64,000 bases of DNA. Source: Lagopus muta (taxonomy: Eukaryota > Chordata > Aves > Galliformes > Phasianidae). The DNA is taken from assembly GCF_023343835.1 (NCBI RefSeq), contig NC_064447.1, positions 1,674,001 to 1,738,000 of the forward strand, in the 5' to 3' direction. Below the pieces are notes generated by a model. It worked only from the letters and a program-made list of their open reading frames with translations. It did no database searches and was not told the origin of the DNA. This document shows, one piece after another, positions 41,311 to 52,985 of this stretch (position 1 is its first letter; each line of letters starts with the position of its first letter). The position numbers and the translations under genes were made by a program.

Positions 41311-44300
41311 GGCTGCTGAAAGAGGCAACTTTGAAGCTGCTGTGAAGCTGGGGATAGCGTACCTGTACAATGAAGGCTGTAAGTATGCAAGCTTTACTTG
41401 GATCCCTGAGGAAAATGGCACAATTGAAAGATACACAGATGAGCTGATGGCTTAATTATAGATACAGATCAGACTAATTGTCTCAGTTTTTACTGGTACC
41501 TACAAAGCTATTTCTTTTGAATACTGATGGTTCTGTGCTCAGATTCTAGAGCAGTGATGTGCAGAAGTCTGCTCTCCTCAGTGTGTGTTAGGTTTCATTT
41601 GCTGTCATGCCTCTTCAGCTTTGTCTTTCAGTGTAACTTAAGAACTGGGCAGCACATAGCTAGGTGTTCAGTGATAGCCTGGCACACAGGGCTTCTGGAA
41701 CTGCCAGGTGTGCCCATGCATAGCTTTTGGATTTGCACTGAGAGGTAATCTTTTGTAAACTTCCAGCTGAGCTCTGCTACATCCCTGGTGTGCTGGGTGA
41801 ATCAGAAGGGACTGATGGCTGACAGGAGGAGCCTCCTTGCTGAAGGTGACTTGCCCAGCACTTTGTGCAGTGCCAGGAGTTAGCAAATGAACTCTGCTTT
41901 GACTGTTGGTATTTGTAAATTTGTACAATACTTCTCCCAGGCTTAGGATCTTATGTCCCCACAGACAAATTCTCTTTCTGCTGGGTCTGACTGTTAATAA
42001 CATTTGATATTGCAGTTTTATCAGCAAAGAGATCTTGATGATACAGGAGGCTGTATGGCTAACAGACAACACGTACAAATATGAAGACCTGGTCAGAATG
42101 ATGGTTGTGATCATCTGTGCCCTAGAAGGAAAATCACAGAATTGTACGGGTTGGGATGGACCTCTAGAGATCATCGAGTCCAACCCCTGCCAAAGCAGGC
42201 TCCCTACAGCAGGCTGCACAGGTAGGCATCCAGGTAGGTCTTGAATATCTCTAGAGAAGGAGACTCCACAACTTCTCTGGGCAGCCCGTTCCAGTGCTCC
42301 GTCACCCTCACTGTGAACAAGTTCTTTTGCATATTGGTGTGGAACTTCCTGTGCTCCAGTTTATGGCCATTTGCCCTTGTCCTGTCCCCACAGACTGCTG
42401 AAAAGGGATTGGCCATGTGCCTTTGTCTCCCACATGTGAGATATTAAGTTATTAATAAGATATTAACTAAAGATAAGGGTGAGTTTGGGAAGCGGATGGG
42501 CAATTTTATCCCTGGGGCTGCAGTTGAAGTGGATCTCTTGTATAAAAAGAACAAAGTTGTATTCCCTGTGGAGACTGCACATTAAAGAGCATGCAGATAC
42601 CAAACCATCTGCCTCCCTGTAGAGATTAAAACTTGAGTTTCTTAAGGCACGTTCAGAGTTTATTGTTTCACTGGGGAGTATTTCAGTGTTAGTATAGAAT
42701 TTAAAATAATACTTGGTAATGAAAGCAGTGTCTTGTGAGAACAACTGTGGTCTAAATACTTGGTGCTTGAGTTGTGTTGCCAACCTCTGTTCTCCTTTGT
42801 GCATTAGATACCTACTATTGTGGACTACAAAGAAGTGCTGTCAAACATAGTCTCACTGGAGAGAAGAACTCTTCACCTTTACAGCTTCATTTGTGAGCTG
42901 TCTCTCCTAAACACGAGCCTTTTCGGGTACTCCCCAGCTCGGCTGGCTGCTGCAGCACTGCTGCTGGCTAAGATCCTGCATGGCCACGGTAAGGAGCAGC
43001 CCGTTCAGTGGAGCTGCAGCAAAGTGCATCAGGCTGCCTTGTCCCTTCAGGGAGCCTCTGTGGGCAAGGTGCCCCAACCACCCTGGGGAGTGTGGGAGGG
43101 GGGAAAGGTGTAATATGTGAGAGTGGAGTTGAGTTTGGTCTGTAGCAATGCAATAACGCGAGCCCTGCATTTAAATGAGACTGAAAGGCTTTGCCCTTAT
43201 CTATGCAGTAGAATTCTACTTAGGCATAGCTTCCATTTCTCAAGTAAGCCTATCCTAGAAGCAAATTCTGAACTTCAGCTGTGTGCAGGCAAAAGCTCCT
43301 AAAGATTGTCACCACACAGGCATGATCTTTACCCCATTAACAGCTCTGTCTGACTATAGAACTTGCGAGCTCTGTGAAATGGTAATGCCTGTTCCTCCTC
43401 CAGCACATCCCTGGACCAGCCAGCTGTCTGAGTGCACTGGGTTCTCTCTTGAAGACCTGTTGCCGTGTGTGCTGCGCCTTCACCAAAAATGGTAAAACTT
43501 GGGGAACTCTTCTGGGAGTGTTTTTGTATTCTGGCTCTCGTAGCCCTGCTGGAAGTCCTTCCAAAGGGAGGAGGTGGCTTTAGCAAACTGCTTTACTCCC
43601 CCTACCCCAGGGCACTGACATCTAGGGGCTGCTTCAGTGACGGCTGTTGCGTTTGTCTTGCCTGGCAGTGGCCCTGGGTTACAGAAGCCCTGGTGCTCCC
43701 CAAGCCCAGCAGGTTTCAGCTTGCCAGCATCACTGTTTTCAGGTGACTGTGACCAGCTTTTTGATGAGCTCCAGAAGGAGTTCAGTAACAAAAATAATTC
43801 ATTTCTGAAAGGCTGGAAGTCAAATATCTCAAGAAACAGAAACGGAATTGGATGCTTGCATGCTTAGCAGCTCTGCTGAAATGCCAGTTTCCTTGGCACA
43901 GAGCTGAGGTGGGCAGAGGGAAGGTGCTTACATGGCCAGAATTTGCTAACAATGTTCTATATAATCCATTCTAAGATTAAAGCCCTGGTCTTTCTTTCCA
44001 GTTTCCATGATGAGGTCCCTAAGGATTACAGGCAGGTGTTGTCTCACTGCACTTAAAGACAATCTGAAGATGAGCATTATGACAAAATAGGCCAAGAAAA
44101 GGTGGGTTTGCTGTTGTAGTGCATTTGCTGAAATCTGACTCCTTGAGAAATATCTCCTGTATGGCAGGGTGTTCAAAACTTCCACTAATGAGAAATGGGT
44201 TTTAACTTCAGGTTTTGGAAGTAGAGAATGGCTGGGTAAGGTTGGGGCTTCTAAATTTTGTCTGCTGGGAATCTAACTGCTGTGGTTGAACAGCAGTTCT

Positions 44301-45755
44301 AGGAAGGACTCAACAGGATAGCTTTCTCCTGGAAAGAAATAAAGATAAATAAGGATAAAATAGCTGCTTCCTGGCAGAGGGAATCACATGGTCTAATTCT
44401 TAACCCTTTGTTTTTCAGGTGATGAGCTACAGCCAGCTCTGTTCACTGCTGGGTGTGAAGCAGGAGGACCTGAAACCCAGTCCCCTGCACACAAATGTCA
44501 TAGAAATTAAAGCTTTCTTTAGCTCTCCCTCCGGGAAGAGATCTAAAAGGTGAGTATAACCCATGGCTGTAAAGCTCTGTAAAGACTTGTGTGAGCCTTT
44601 CCTCCTCTCTGGCATCCTGAGCTTCCATTCCTTCTGCCATTACCTTGGCCTGACATCTCTATTAGAAGAGCTGGAGAAGCAGAGTTGGCTTTTAATGTGT
44701 GACTTCTGGATGTTCTTGCTACAGGAGGAGGGAAGACAGCACTCAGGATGACAGGGGCAGCTTAGTGACTACACCTACAGCTGAGCTATCCACCCAGGAA
44801 GAAAGTCTTCTGGACAGCTTCCTGGACTGGAGTTTAGATTCCTGCTCTGGTTATGAAGGCGATCAGGAAAGCGAAGGCGAGAGAGATGGAGATGGTAAGG
44901 CTTTTAGCCTTATAAGAAAAAACAGATGAGAGAACTCAACATCTGCCTTTTTATCTTTGCATAAAACTCTTTACTGGGAGATAAGCCTGAACTTTCAGGA
45001 GAAGAGCATCTGGGGAAACTCTCTTCCTCCCCCAGCGATTATAATTGTTAAACTCTTCAAGGGTAAATGTTTCTTCTCTGCACTGCTTCAGAACTTATTG
45101 AAGGATTTTGCAGCCACTCAGCATTTCACAGGCGGTGTTTTCAGGTACTGCTGCAGCAGTAGGCCAAACTCAATGAATGGGTCCCACTGTAGCCAGTGTT
45201 GGAACGCTGTCAGCTGTTTGTTTTATTGACACACAGGCTCTGGCCTTTCATTTTCCAAGTTGGGCAGTACCTCTCCAAACAGGGCGAGAGGGAAATATTA
45301 AATTACTTTAATGAGGGTAAGCTCTACCCTTACCCTCCCCTCTCGACAAGGTTTACACTTGCACTTTTTTTCTCTGCTCGACTGTTAGCTTGGTGTTGCC
45401 CAAATTCTGACTGGCCTTTTCCTTCTCTCATCCCTCAGTCACCAGCCCCAGTGGAATCCTGGATGTGACAGTGGTGTACATGGATCCAGCAGAGCACTGC
45501 TGTCAGGACTCCAGTGATGAGGACAGCCTCTCTGTCGAGTGTCCTGGGCACGCAGCACCGCCGAGGAAGGCCAGGACTCCAGATGAAACTCACAGAGTTT
45601 TTTCAGCCTGTGTTGCCTCAAGAAATCCCAGCTGTGAAGGGAGCTCAGGCTACTCTTCTGTCAGTGGTGCCAGTCCTACATGTTCCGTGGAAGGCAGCTG
45701 CGGAATACCTCTCAAACCTACCTCAGCACTGTCTCTGTCCATCTCATTAGACTAA
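41311..45755 (+). pseudogene. CCNF: Cyclin F 3' exons, interrupted and truncated
   Basis: Cyclin F is the F-box subunit of an SCF ubiquitin ligase acting in S/G2. Exons: 41311-41378 (NFEAAVKLGIAYLYNEG), 42016-42134 (ISKEIL, EAVWLTDNTYKYEDLV), 42808-42988 (VDYKEVL, FICELSLLNTSL), 43404-43491, 44002-44101, 44419-44549 (SYSQLCSLLGV), 44725-44894 (VTTPTAELSTQEESLL, SGYEGDQESEGE), 45439-45755 (SGILDVTVVYMDP, SGYSSVS). Between the first two, exons for most of the Sel1-like region and the N-terminal cyclin box are absent although only 640 bp intervene. Exon 42016 runs into an antisense CR1 and has no donor. Exon 44002 has in-frame TAA at 44054-44056 where a Lys is expected. The last exon stops after ALSLSISLD, lacking the conserved C-terminus. 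Remaining exons are close to vertebrate cyclin F, so decay seems recent. A functional copy may exist elsewhere. Confidence 0.85.
42134..42440 (-). mobile_element. CR1 LINE 3' end inserted at a CCNF exon border
   Basis: TCACAGAATTGTACGGGTTG starts directly after the exon text for CALEGK and continues as an antisense CR1 ('gatcatcgagtccaacccct', 'ttctctgggcagcccgttcc', 'cacagactgctgaaaaggga'). It ends near 42440. It occupies the place where the splice donor should be. Confidence 0.93.
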
Positions 45756-46089
45756 GCAAGAGCTGCAGAGCCATTCAGCACAGGGGTTCCATGTCACTGT
45801 TGAGGTGCTGCTGAAAGAAGAGTCTCATTTCTAGAAGCCAAAGCTTCTTTGGTGGATGATCAATTGTCCGCAAAAGTTTCCAGAATGGGAAGGAAGGGTG
45901 TAGGTGAGGAGCTCCTCAGATGTGTGCTTTCCAGATGTCAGTCAGTCAGCAACTGGTGTTCTGCTGTCAGGGTCCCTGTATTGATAGCAGTCAGCATGGA
46001 GATGGCCATGGTGATGTGACCCTAAAAATGTCCTGTGGTGACCAAAACATGGCTGTGTTGGGCAAGGGGAGGCAATGGCCTGAGAGTTG
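45756..46089. other. Remnant of CCNF terminal exon / 3' flank
   Basis: After the premature TAG the expected C-terminal codons are not found in any frame. No clear polyadenylation signal precedes the next CR1. Confidence 0.45.
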
Positions 46090-46545
46090 CCCTACTTGTC
46101 AGCACAGGGATTCTGTGGGGCTCCATCTTTGGTCTGGTTCTCTTTACTGTTGATTCTAATAAAGATCTGGAAGTTGTATGAAGTAAATTTGTGAATGATG
46201 CTAAGCTGGGAGGAGTGTTGGGTCCTCTGAGGGTAGAGAGACCTTGCACTGAGATCGGGACAAATTTGAGGCTGGTCAGCATCTGCACTAAGAAGAGCAA
46301 ATGCCAAGTTCTGCAGTGGGGATGGGGCAGAACTGGCTGTATGTACAGAATGGGGGGTGAGGGACGGGAGAGCAGCCCTGCAAAAAGGGATCTGTGCATT
46401 CCAGTTGGTGGCAACTTGAATCCGAACCTGCAGAAGGGCCAACTGTGGCCTGAGGGGTGTTTGAGTGGCCCTTTGTGGAGCCAGGGGTTGGATTTGATCC
46501 TTGTGGATCCCTTCCAACTCGGGATATTGCACAATTCTATGGCTG
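46090..46545 (+). mobile_element. CR1 LINE fragment
   Basis: Starts around 'ggctccatctttggtctggt' (the GxVLGPxLF region of RT), has FVNDAKLGG, a decayed FADDTKLGG motif, and ends in 'tcccttccaactcgggatat' and 'acaattctatgg'. More diverged than the 906 and 32728 copies. Confidence 0.88.
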
Positions 46546-49500
46546 TTGTAGCTACGTGGAGGAATTCATAAGCAGGGTGTCCCACAGCCTCTGATTTTCA
46601 AGTGACAGGTTGCTTTCATTCTCCTTACCTCAGATTCCTTCTACTTGCCCCCTCCATGGGAACCAGTGGGGGTGGCTCTGGGGGTACCAAACCCACATCC
46701 CGTTGGCTGGAGCCATTCCCTTGGCTGCCACAGAACCCAGAACCTTTGGAGGAGGCTCAGTTCTGTGGCTCTGGCACAGGGGGTGGGCTGGGCATCAGTT
46801 GGTGGGCAGTGAGCAATTGCACTGTGTGTCACTTGTTTTGTATTTATATGTGTGTGTGTATCATATTGTAATGCTGTAATGGGATGGAAAGTACCATGAA
46901 ATGAGAACCTCACACAGCTGCATTCAGTCTTAGAGATCCCTGAGCCTGCCGGATGGAAGAGGCAACCTCCTGGGATGAAGGTTTTCTGTTGTTGTTTTAA
47001 ATTAAAGCCTCTTATCTAATTGCCTTCACGCCGTTATCAGAAGAGCCAGATTACACTGACAACCAGGCAAGCAGCTCCTGGGAAGTTCTATCTGTCCCCT
47101 GTGCAACGGTGGTCTCCCCCTCACTTCTCTGTGCTTTTGAGGGCAGGTTCCAGATGCTGACTGTGCTGTGGAAGGATGGAACAGATGTGGTTACAGAGCA
47201 CAGAAAAGAGGCACCTGTGGTGTCAGCTGCATCGCTCAGCACCGCCTGCACAGCTGACTTCTGCTGATCCTCTGCTTCTTGGTCTCTGCAAAAGCATCCC
47301 TGTGACGGTGCTTACCAGTGCTTCTACAGAACAACTCTTACCTTGCTCTAGGGGCTCAGCACCCCAACATGGCTGCAGGTGCAGCACTGCTCAATTCACA
47401 TGAGCACCTGGAGCTACTTTTTAAAACAGCATTAATTTCTGATCACAGCTCTGTAATTCTGATGGTTGTTGCCAGTGATCACAACCTGATGACATTCAGT
47501 TTAGGAAGAGAATATCTGGTAAACCAAAATACAAAGTGCTTCACCAAGTCAAAGCCCGTCCAAGAGAAACCATGAGGAAAGTGATGGGAAAGGAAAAGGA
47601 GAATCCTTGAAGATTTCAAGAGCCTCCGATCTGGCATCACAGCAAAGCCTGCCCTAACGCAGTGTCACACTGAAAACAACCAACAGCCCGGGGCGCTGCC
47701 CTGCCTGCCTGTGCTGCATCCCCCTGCCGCCCTTCCTGAGCACAGCTCTGGCACAGTCCCTGCCCACTCATTCCTACCCTTACTTCCGAACTGCTGAGCG
47801 TTTGCTTTACAAATAGAGCCCCACTGACAGCACTCCCATCCCTGCCTGCTGCAGACGGCTCCCAGCCCTCTCCTTCCTTCTGGCAGATTTGCAAACACCA
47901 GCTTTCAGTTTGGTGCTGTAACCAAATAGCGCTCAAAATAACTTTTCATCTGCACGAATGTGGTTTTTCAGCTTGCTGAGGGCTTTGCATCTTGCTGCTT
48001 TTCCTGTTTGTGAAAGAAACCGCTGGTTTTGAAGGACTTAATTTAGATTATTTTAACTTTGTGTTTGGTGAGCTTGCCTTGCTGCCAGGCCATCCCCAGC
48101 AGGCTCTCTCACCACAGCACTGCATTGGAACCTCATGGTTGCTGACATGCTGCACACTGGCTAGGAGATACCCACCATCGTTTGCAAGAATTTCATTTCC
48201 ACTTCTCCCTGCAGGTTTCTCTATTTTGTGTATTCCTTCTGGCAAGGGTAGCTGAGCCTGCTGAGGGCTCCTGCACCCATTTTGCAGCCTGGTATCCCAT
48301 GTCCTCCGCATGAGGTCCTGTGTGGTGTAGGGAGCTGAGCCCAGAGCCAGGCCCACCTGCCTGTGGCCAGCGAGGATTTGGGTATCTGTGTGCATGCACG
48401 CATTTCCAGTGCAACTGCTGGTAAGATCCCAGTGGTTGGGCAAGGGGTTTAGGATCCTGTGTGCCCCAGGCACAACGGCCATGTGTGAGAGCTGGGCTCG
48501 TGTCCTGCTAGCTCCATGGGCTCTCCAGGGTCTGCTGCTCATCTCAAGGCCCAGCAGCAAGTGCCACTGCACGGAGATGTTCTTCAGCAGATGAGGAATG
48601 CAGTGGCACTTGCATCTGGCACTGGCATCTCCGCCTTGGAGGTGGTGCTCAGGAGTAACAAACACAGGCTCTGAATTGCACCAGCCAGTGCTGCAGCAAA
48701 GCCGACGAGCTGGAAGAGAGCAGGACAAGGGGAAGTGAACTCAGCAGAAGTCAGCTCTATTCGCCTGTGACCCAGTGCTCACAGTCTGTGGTCACCCAGG
48801 GCAGCGGTGCTGGCAGTTTCCACTCTGCGGTGCCAGGCGAGCACTGAGACGTGGCTGGTTTGGTTCCTGGAAGCTAACAAAGTTCCTGGGGAGATGCTGA
48901 GCACAACTGTGCCCAGCACAGACCTCAGCCCCAGCCAAGCAGCCCAGGGCCCATCTCAGGGCTCAGGATGTGTAGCCTGGCACTGCTGGCATGAAACGTG
49001 CTGCTGCATCGAGGCCATCGGCTTGGGAACAAGCAGGCACAGGAATGTGGTGGTAAGCAGCGATGTGAGGGGAGAGGGGCAGCCACAGGAGCAGGGCTGT
49101 GTGCTCCTTGGGGTCAGTCCTCATCCGCGATGAGTGTGGTGTCACCAGAGGGGACACCCACAAACGAGGACTGTCAGCTCCCCGTCAGGGTGACGGGGAC
49201 AGGGCTGTCACTGCTGTTATCTCCTGTCTCCTGCCCTGGCACATCTCAGGGTGTGAGCTGAGTCACCGCGTGTCGCCCTGTCTCATTGCGACATCCCTCA
49301 TCTTCTGTTCCAGGAGCAACGAGGAGCCTGTAAATACTTTCTTTGGCAAGCCTTATGTTCTGATCTAATCGCTCCACTTCCTTCAAAGCCAGGCGCAGCG
49401 AGGAGCTGAATGAGGCAATAGGGCAGGTCACGGGGAAGCTGTAATTGGGAAGGATCAGCCCAAGCTGGAGTTGGGGTGTGGATGCAGGAGGGTGGCTCAG

Positions 49501-50179
49501 CGCTCAGGAATGGCTTTTAAAGGCACCGATGCCCCAGATACTGCCCAGGACTGTGGTCACACTGCCCAGCACCAGGGCACAGAGAGCCTCTCCCATTCCT
49601 ATTGTGTTTGTAGAAGGCTGCAAGCACTGTGGCTGTAATGTGGTCACAAGCAATGCGGAAATTCAACAAAGCCCACCAGCAAAGCATGCTGTGCTCAAGA
49701 GAAGGCACCTCCATCTTCACCCCGCACTGTTCAACGTGCTCCAAAGCATGTGTGTGTGCACAGAGCTGGCAGAGCTCCTCCTGCACACGAGCCCTGCAGA
49801 GAGCTTTGCTAGGCAGACGGGAGCATTGCTGTGTTGCTGCATGGGGGGATGCCCCACTCGTGCCTATGGCACAGCATCGCTTTCTGCACACACCTGCTGC
49901 CAGGGCTGGCTGCACAGACTGCTACCAGCACTCAGCCTTCGTCCCTTTGCTGTAGGGCTGTGCCAGCATCTCCCCCCACAGCCCTCCAGAGCTGTGGCTC
50001 TGCTCTGGGACCGGGGACACGTCTTCCCCCCCACTCCGGTGCTGGTTGTGGCGATGGAGTCACGGCTATTTTTAAAGCTGATATTGCGGTTTTCCTTTCT
50101 CCCTTAGTGAGAAAGCTTCACCCCTGCCCCGGTTTTGTCTCTTCCTCTATTTCCTGCAGGCAGGCAGGGCCGCTCACAA
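46546..50179. other. Intergenic between CCNF remnant and ABCA3
   Basis: No supported exon. An open frame of about 88 codons near 47001-47267 has no start context and no recognised family. There are a short TG run at 46849-46860, an ATTAAA near 47001 and a FOXA/NFI-like cluster near 49329 (listed). Confidence 0.45.
49329..49351. promoter_or_regulatory. FOXA-like TGTAAATA next to TTTGGCAAGCC
   Basis: TGTAAATA (forkhead core) lies at 49329-49336 and TTGGCAAGCC, an NFI-like half-site, begins six bases later. FOXA and NFI factors are known to control ABCA3 in lung type II cells, and this lies about 1.2 kb upstream of the ABCA3 CpG island. Suggestive only. Confidence 0.25.
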
Positions 50180-51120
50180 GAACCACCCCCATCTGAAAGC
50201 ACCGCAGCGGGGGCGATTCCCGAAGGCGTTCAGCTCTGAGCAGCCGCCGCAGGGACGGATCTGAACGGCGAGCGGCACGAATCGCTTCTCCGCTAAGCGG
50301 GGAAGGGCGACAGGCCGGGGCCGGCCGCGCTCTGCGGGCGTCCGCGGTGCCACCGAGCAGCCAAGGGCGGCCCGGCACCGCGCTCGGCCCGACGCCCGCC
50401 CCGCACCGCCCGCACGCGCACGCGCAGCCGCTCCCCCCCCCTGCGGTGCCGCGCGTGCGCGGGGCGGTGCCCGGGATGGCGGCGGGGCCGGCGGGGCGCT
50501 GAGGCCGGAGCCGCCCGCTCGGCGGGGGCCGGTGAGTGCGGGGCCGGGATGCGGGGAACGGGCGCCGGGTCGGGTCGGACCGAGCGGACCCCGCGCCGCC
50601 GCTTCCGCGCCGCGTCCGATCCCGCAGCGCTCCGCGGCCCGGCTTCGGGCGGAGCTCGGCCTTCCGGGGAGGCGGCGCTCGGTACCGGGCGGCTCCCGGA
50701 GCCGCGTCCCGCATCGCCCGAGTGCGGTCGGCTCCGGCGGGGGGGCCGAGCGGTGCGGGATCCGAGCGCGGGGTTCGGCCGTGCGAAGCTGCCGCGCCGC
50801 CCGTCGCGCACCGCCGTCCGGCCGCTCCGGCTGCGCTGCCCCGGCGGTGCGGTGCGGTGCGCTCCCGGCTGTGCGCCGCGCTCCATGGCCGCGCTGCAGG
50901 CCGCCCGCTGGCTCAGCGCTGCGTGGCTCGCCGCGTCTCCTTCAGCGGTCGGGGCTGAGGCTGCCGCGGCCCTGCGCTGCTGTGCCGGGAGCCGCTCGGT
51001 GCTCCCCGCTGAGCCTCTCCCTTCCTGCATCACCTCCGGCTCCGGGCAGACCTCGCTGGGGACGCGGCCGCTGCCGCCCGTCTTCCGTGGATGCTCCCTC
51101 CCCGAGCCGGGGGAAGGTTA
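50180..51120 (+). promoter_or_regulatory. ABCA3: CpG island and non-coding exon 1 of ABCA3
   Basis: Very high GC and CpG density throughout. A good donor (gtgagtgcgg) at 50532 would end a non-coding first exon at 50531, matching an acceptor at 54846 before the coding exon. A nine-codon upstream ORF (ATG at 50476, stop ending 50502) lies in this leader. No TATA box; GC-rich runs dominate. Exact start site unknown. Confidence 0.65.
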
Positions 51121-51374
51121 AAAAAAGCCGCGTCTGCCATTTCCAGGCTGAGTTTCTATGGTGACGGTGCGTCGGAGGAGCAAAAATGCGGCGAGAGCTC
51201 TGAAACCACCGCCGGCTGCGGGCACACGTGGGCTTTGCCCGGTGCTGCTGGCCGTGCCCTGCTGCGAGCACGGAGCTCGGGGAGCCGAGCTGCACCTGTG
51301 TGCTCAGCATCCATCAGCACCCCGTGCAGAAAGGGGTTATTGGCAGAGGACGGAGATTATATCCTGCTGTGGAG

Positions 51375-51645
51375 GCAGTCGATAGGACAAGGGGGAATGG
51401 TTTTAAACTGAGACAGGGGAGGTTTAGGTTGGATATGAGGAGGAAGTTTTTCAGCCAGAGGGTGGTGAGGCACTGGCACAGGTTGCCCAAGGAGGCTGTG
51501 GATGCCCCGTCCCTGCAGGCATTCAAGGCCAGGCTGGATGTGGCTCTGGGCAGCCTGGGCTGCTGGTTGGTGACCTGCACACAGCAGGGGGTTGGAACTG
51601 GATGAGCACTGTGGGCCTTTTCAGCCCAGGCCGTTCTGTGATTCT
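51375..51645 (+). mobile_element. CR1 LINE 3' end, in ABCA3 intron 1
   Basis: 'gataggacaagggggaatgg', 'ggttggatatgaggaggaag' and 'gttgcccaaggaggctgtgg' are CR1 ORF2 3' end; it closes at 'gccgttctgtgattctc'. Nearly the same as the copy at 52705, with the same 5' start point. Confidence 0.92.
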
Positions 51646-51659
51646 CACAGACACTGGCT

Positions 51660-51732
51660 GTGTGTCCCCTTCCCAGGGTTGGAAGCAGATGATCTCTAGG
51701 ATCCCTTCCAACCAAAGCTGTGCTGTGATCCT
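51660..51732 (+). mobile_element. CR1 tail fragment
   Basis: 'ggttggaagcagatgatctc', then 'aggatcccttccaaccaaag' and 'tgctgtgatcc' is a second, very short CR1 3' end of another subfamily, immediately downstream. Confidence 0.75.
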
Positions 51733-52704
51733 TTGGGCACTGTGCTCTAGGCCAGGGAGTGCCTTCTAAAGAAAGGTTTTCCCTTCAGGTTGATGTATGC
51801 TTAGGTTGAAAAATCCATTCCTGTGGGTGCTCCAAACCTGGGATTCACACTCATGTCTGTCAGAGGAGCTGCTGCTGTAACTGAGCTTCTTGCTTTTGTT
51901 CTGTGCTGAATGGAAGGTTCAGAGGATGTTTTCTTGGGGCACTTGTTAGGGTGGAAAAATGGTTGGCTGTAATGAAGTTTGCTGATATTGCACAGTGTTG
52001 GTGTTACTGAGAGCTGCCTGGTGCTTCCTGGGAGCCGTGATACCCCCAGGAGGGATGCAGGTCAGGGGCTGCAGCCCTTCATCACACTGCTGTGCCCCAG
52101 AAACAGAGCACGGAGGGTCTCAGTTCCCCCCAGTTGGCTCCCAATGCCCTTCAGATAAGTGCAGGATGGATGTTTCTGCTCCTTGGCTGTGCTTGGGGTG
52201 CAGCCACATACTTGGCTGCGTGGGTCAAAGTCTGGAGAGGGCTGGGGGAGTCCCATGCTTTCCTGTGGCAGAGGGATCATCTCACAGGGTACGTGTGGAC
52301 CAGAGGCCTGTGGAGATGAGATGGTGTAGGATGAAAAGTCCCCTCGCTGTTCCTTCCCTATTGCTGCTGGGAAGAGGTGGTACCTGAGGTGCCTTTTGTG
52401 CTGCTGCAGCAGACCTCTTCTGCTTTTTCTTGCTTACTGCACAGCACAGGACACACGAGCACAGCTGCTGCTCGCTGCTGTGGGGGTCTTCTGCATCTCG
52501 TAAGGCTGGTGGGTTTTGCTCAGAGGTTGCATTTGGGCTTTGAATTGGGGATGGTAAAGAATGTGGCAGGGCAGGAGGATGCTTCAGGGGCTGGATGTGG
52601 AGGGCGGGCTGGGCACATGAGTGCTCACTGTGTTACCTGCAGAGCTGCGCGGATCCCACCCAGCACCCAGCTGCTGGAGCTGTGCTGATGGCACGTTGTG
52701 ACAT

Positions 52705-52985
52705 GGATGGTGATAGGACAAGGGGAATGGTTTTAAAGTGAGACAGGGGAGGTTTAGGTTGGATATGAGGAGGGAGGAAGTTTTTCAGCCAGAGGGTGGT
52801 GAGGCACTGGCACAGGTTGCCCAAGGAGGCTGTGGATGCCCCATCCCTGCAGGCATTCAAGGCCAGGCTGGATGTGGCTCTGGGCAGCCTGGGCTGCTGG
52901 TTGGTGACCTGCACACAGCAGGGGTTGGAACTGATGAGCACTGTGCTCCTTTTCAACCCAGGCCGTTCTATGATATGATTCCATG
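52705..52985 (+). mobile_element. CR1 LINE 3' end, in ABCA3 intron 1
   Basis: Sister of the 51375 copy; it starts with 'gtgataggacaaggggaatg' and ends at 'gccgttctatgatatgattc'. Flanks differ from the sister copy, so the two are separate insertions of one subfamily. Confidence 0.92.

Noticed and set aside
47001-47267. About 88-codon open stretch downstream of CCNF
   Set aside because: No start in good context, no known family and no clear splice partners.
50293-51164. Several long GC-rich open frames on both strands
   Set aside because: Low stop frequency in a CpG island; compositions are Arg/Pro/Ala/Gly-rich with no domain.
51375-52985. Tandem duplication within ABCA3 intron 1
   Set aside because: The two CR1 copies are alike, but their flanks are unrelated, so separate insertions explain them.
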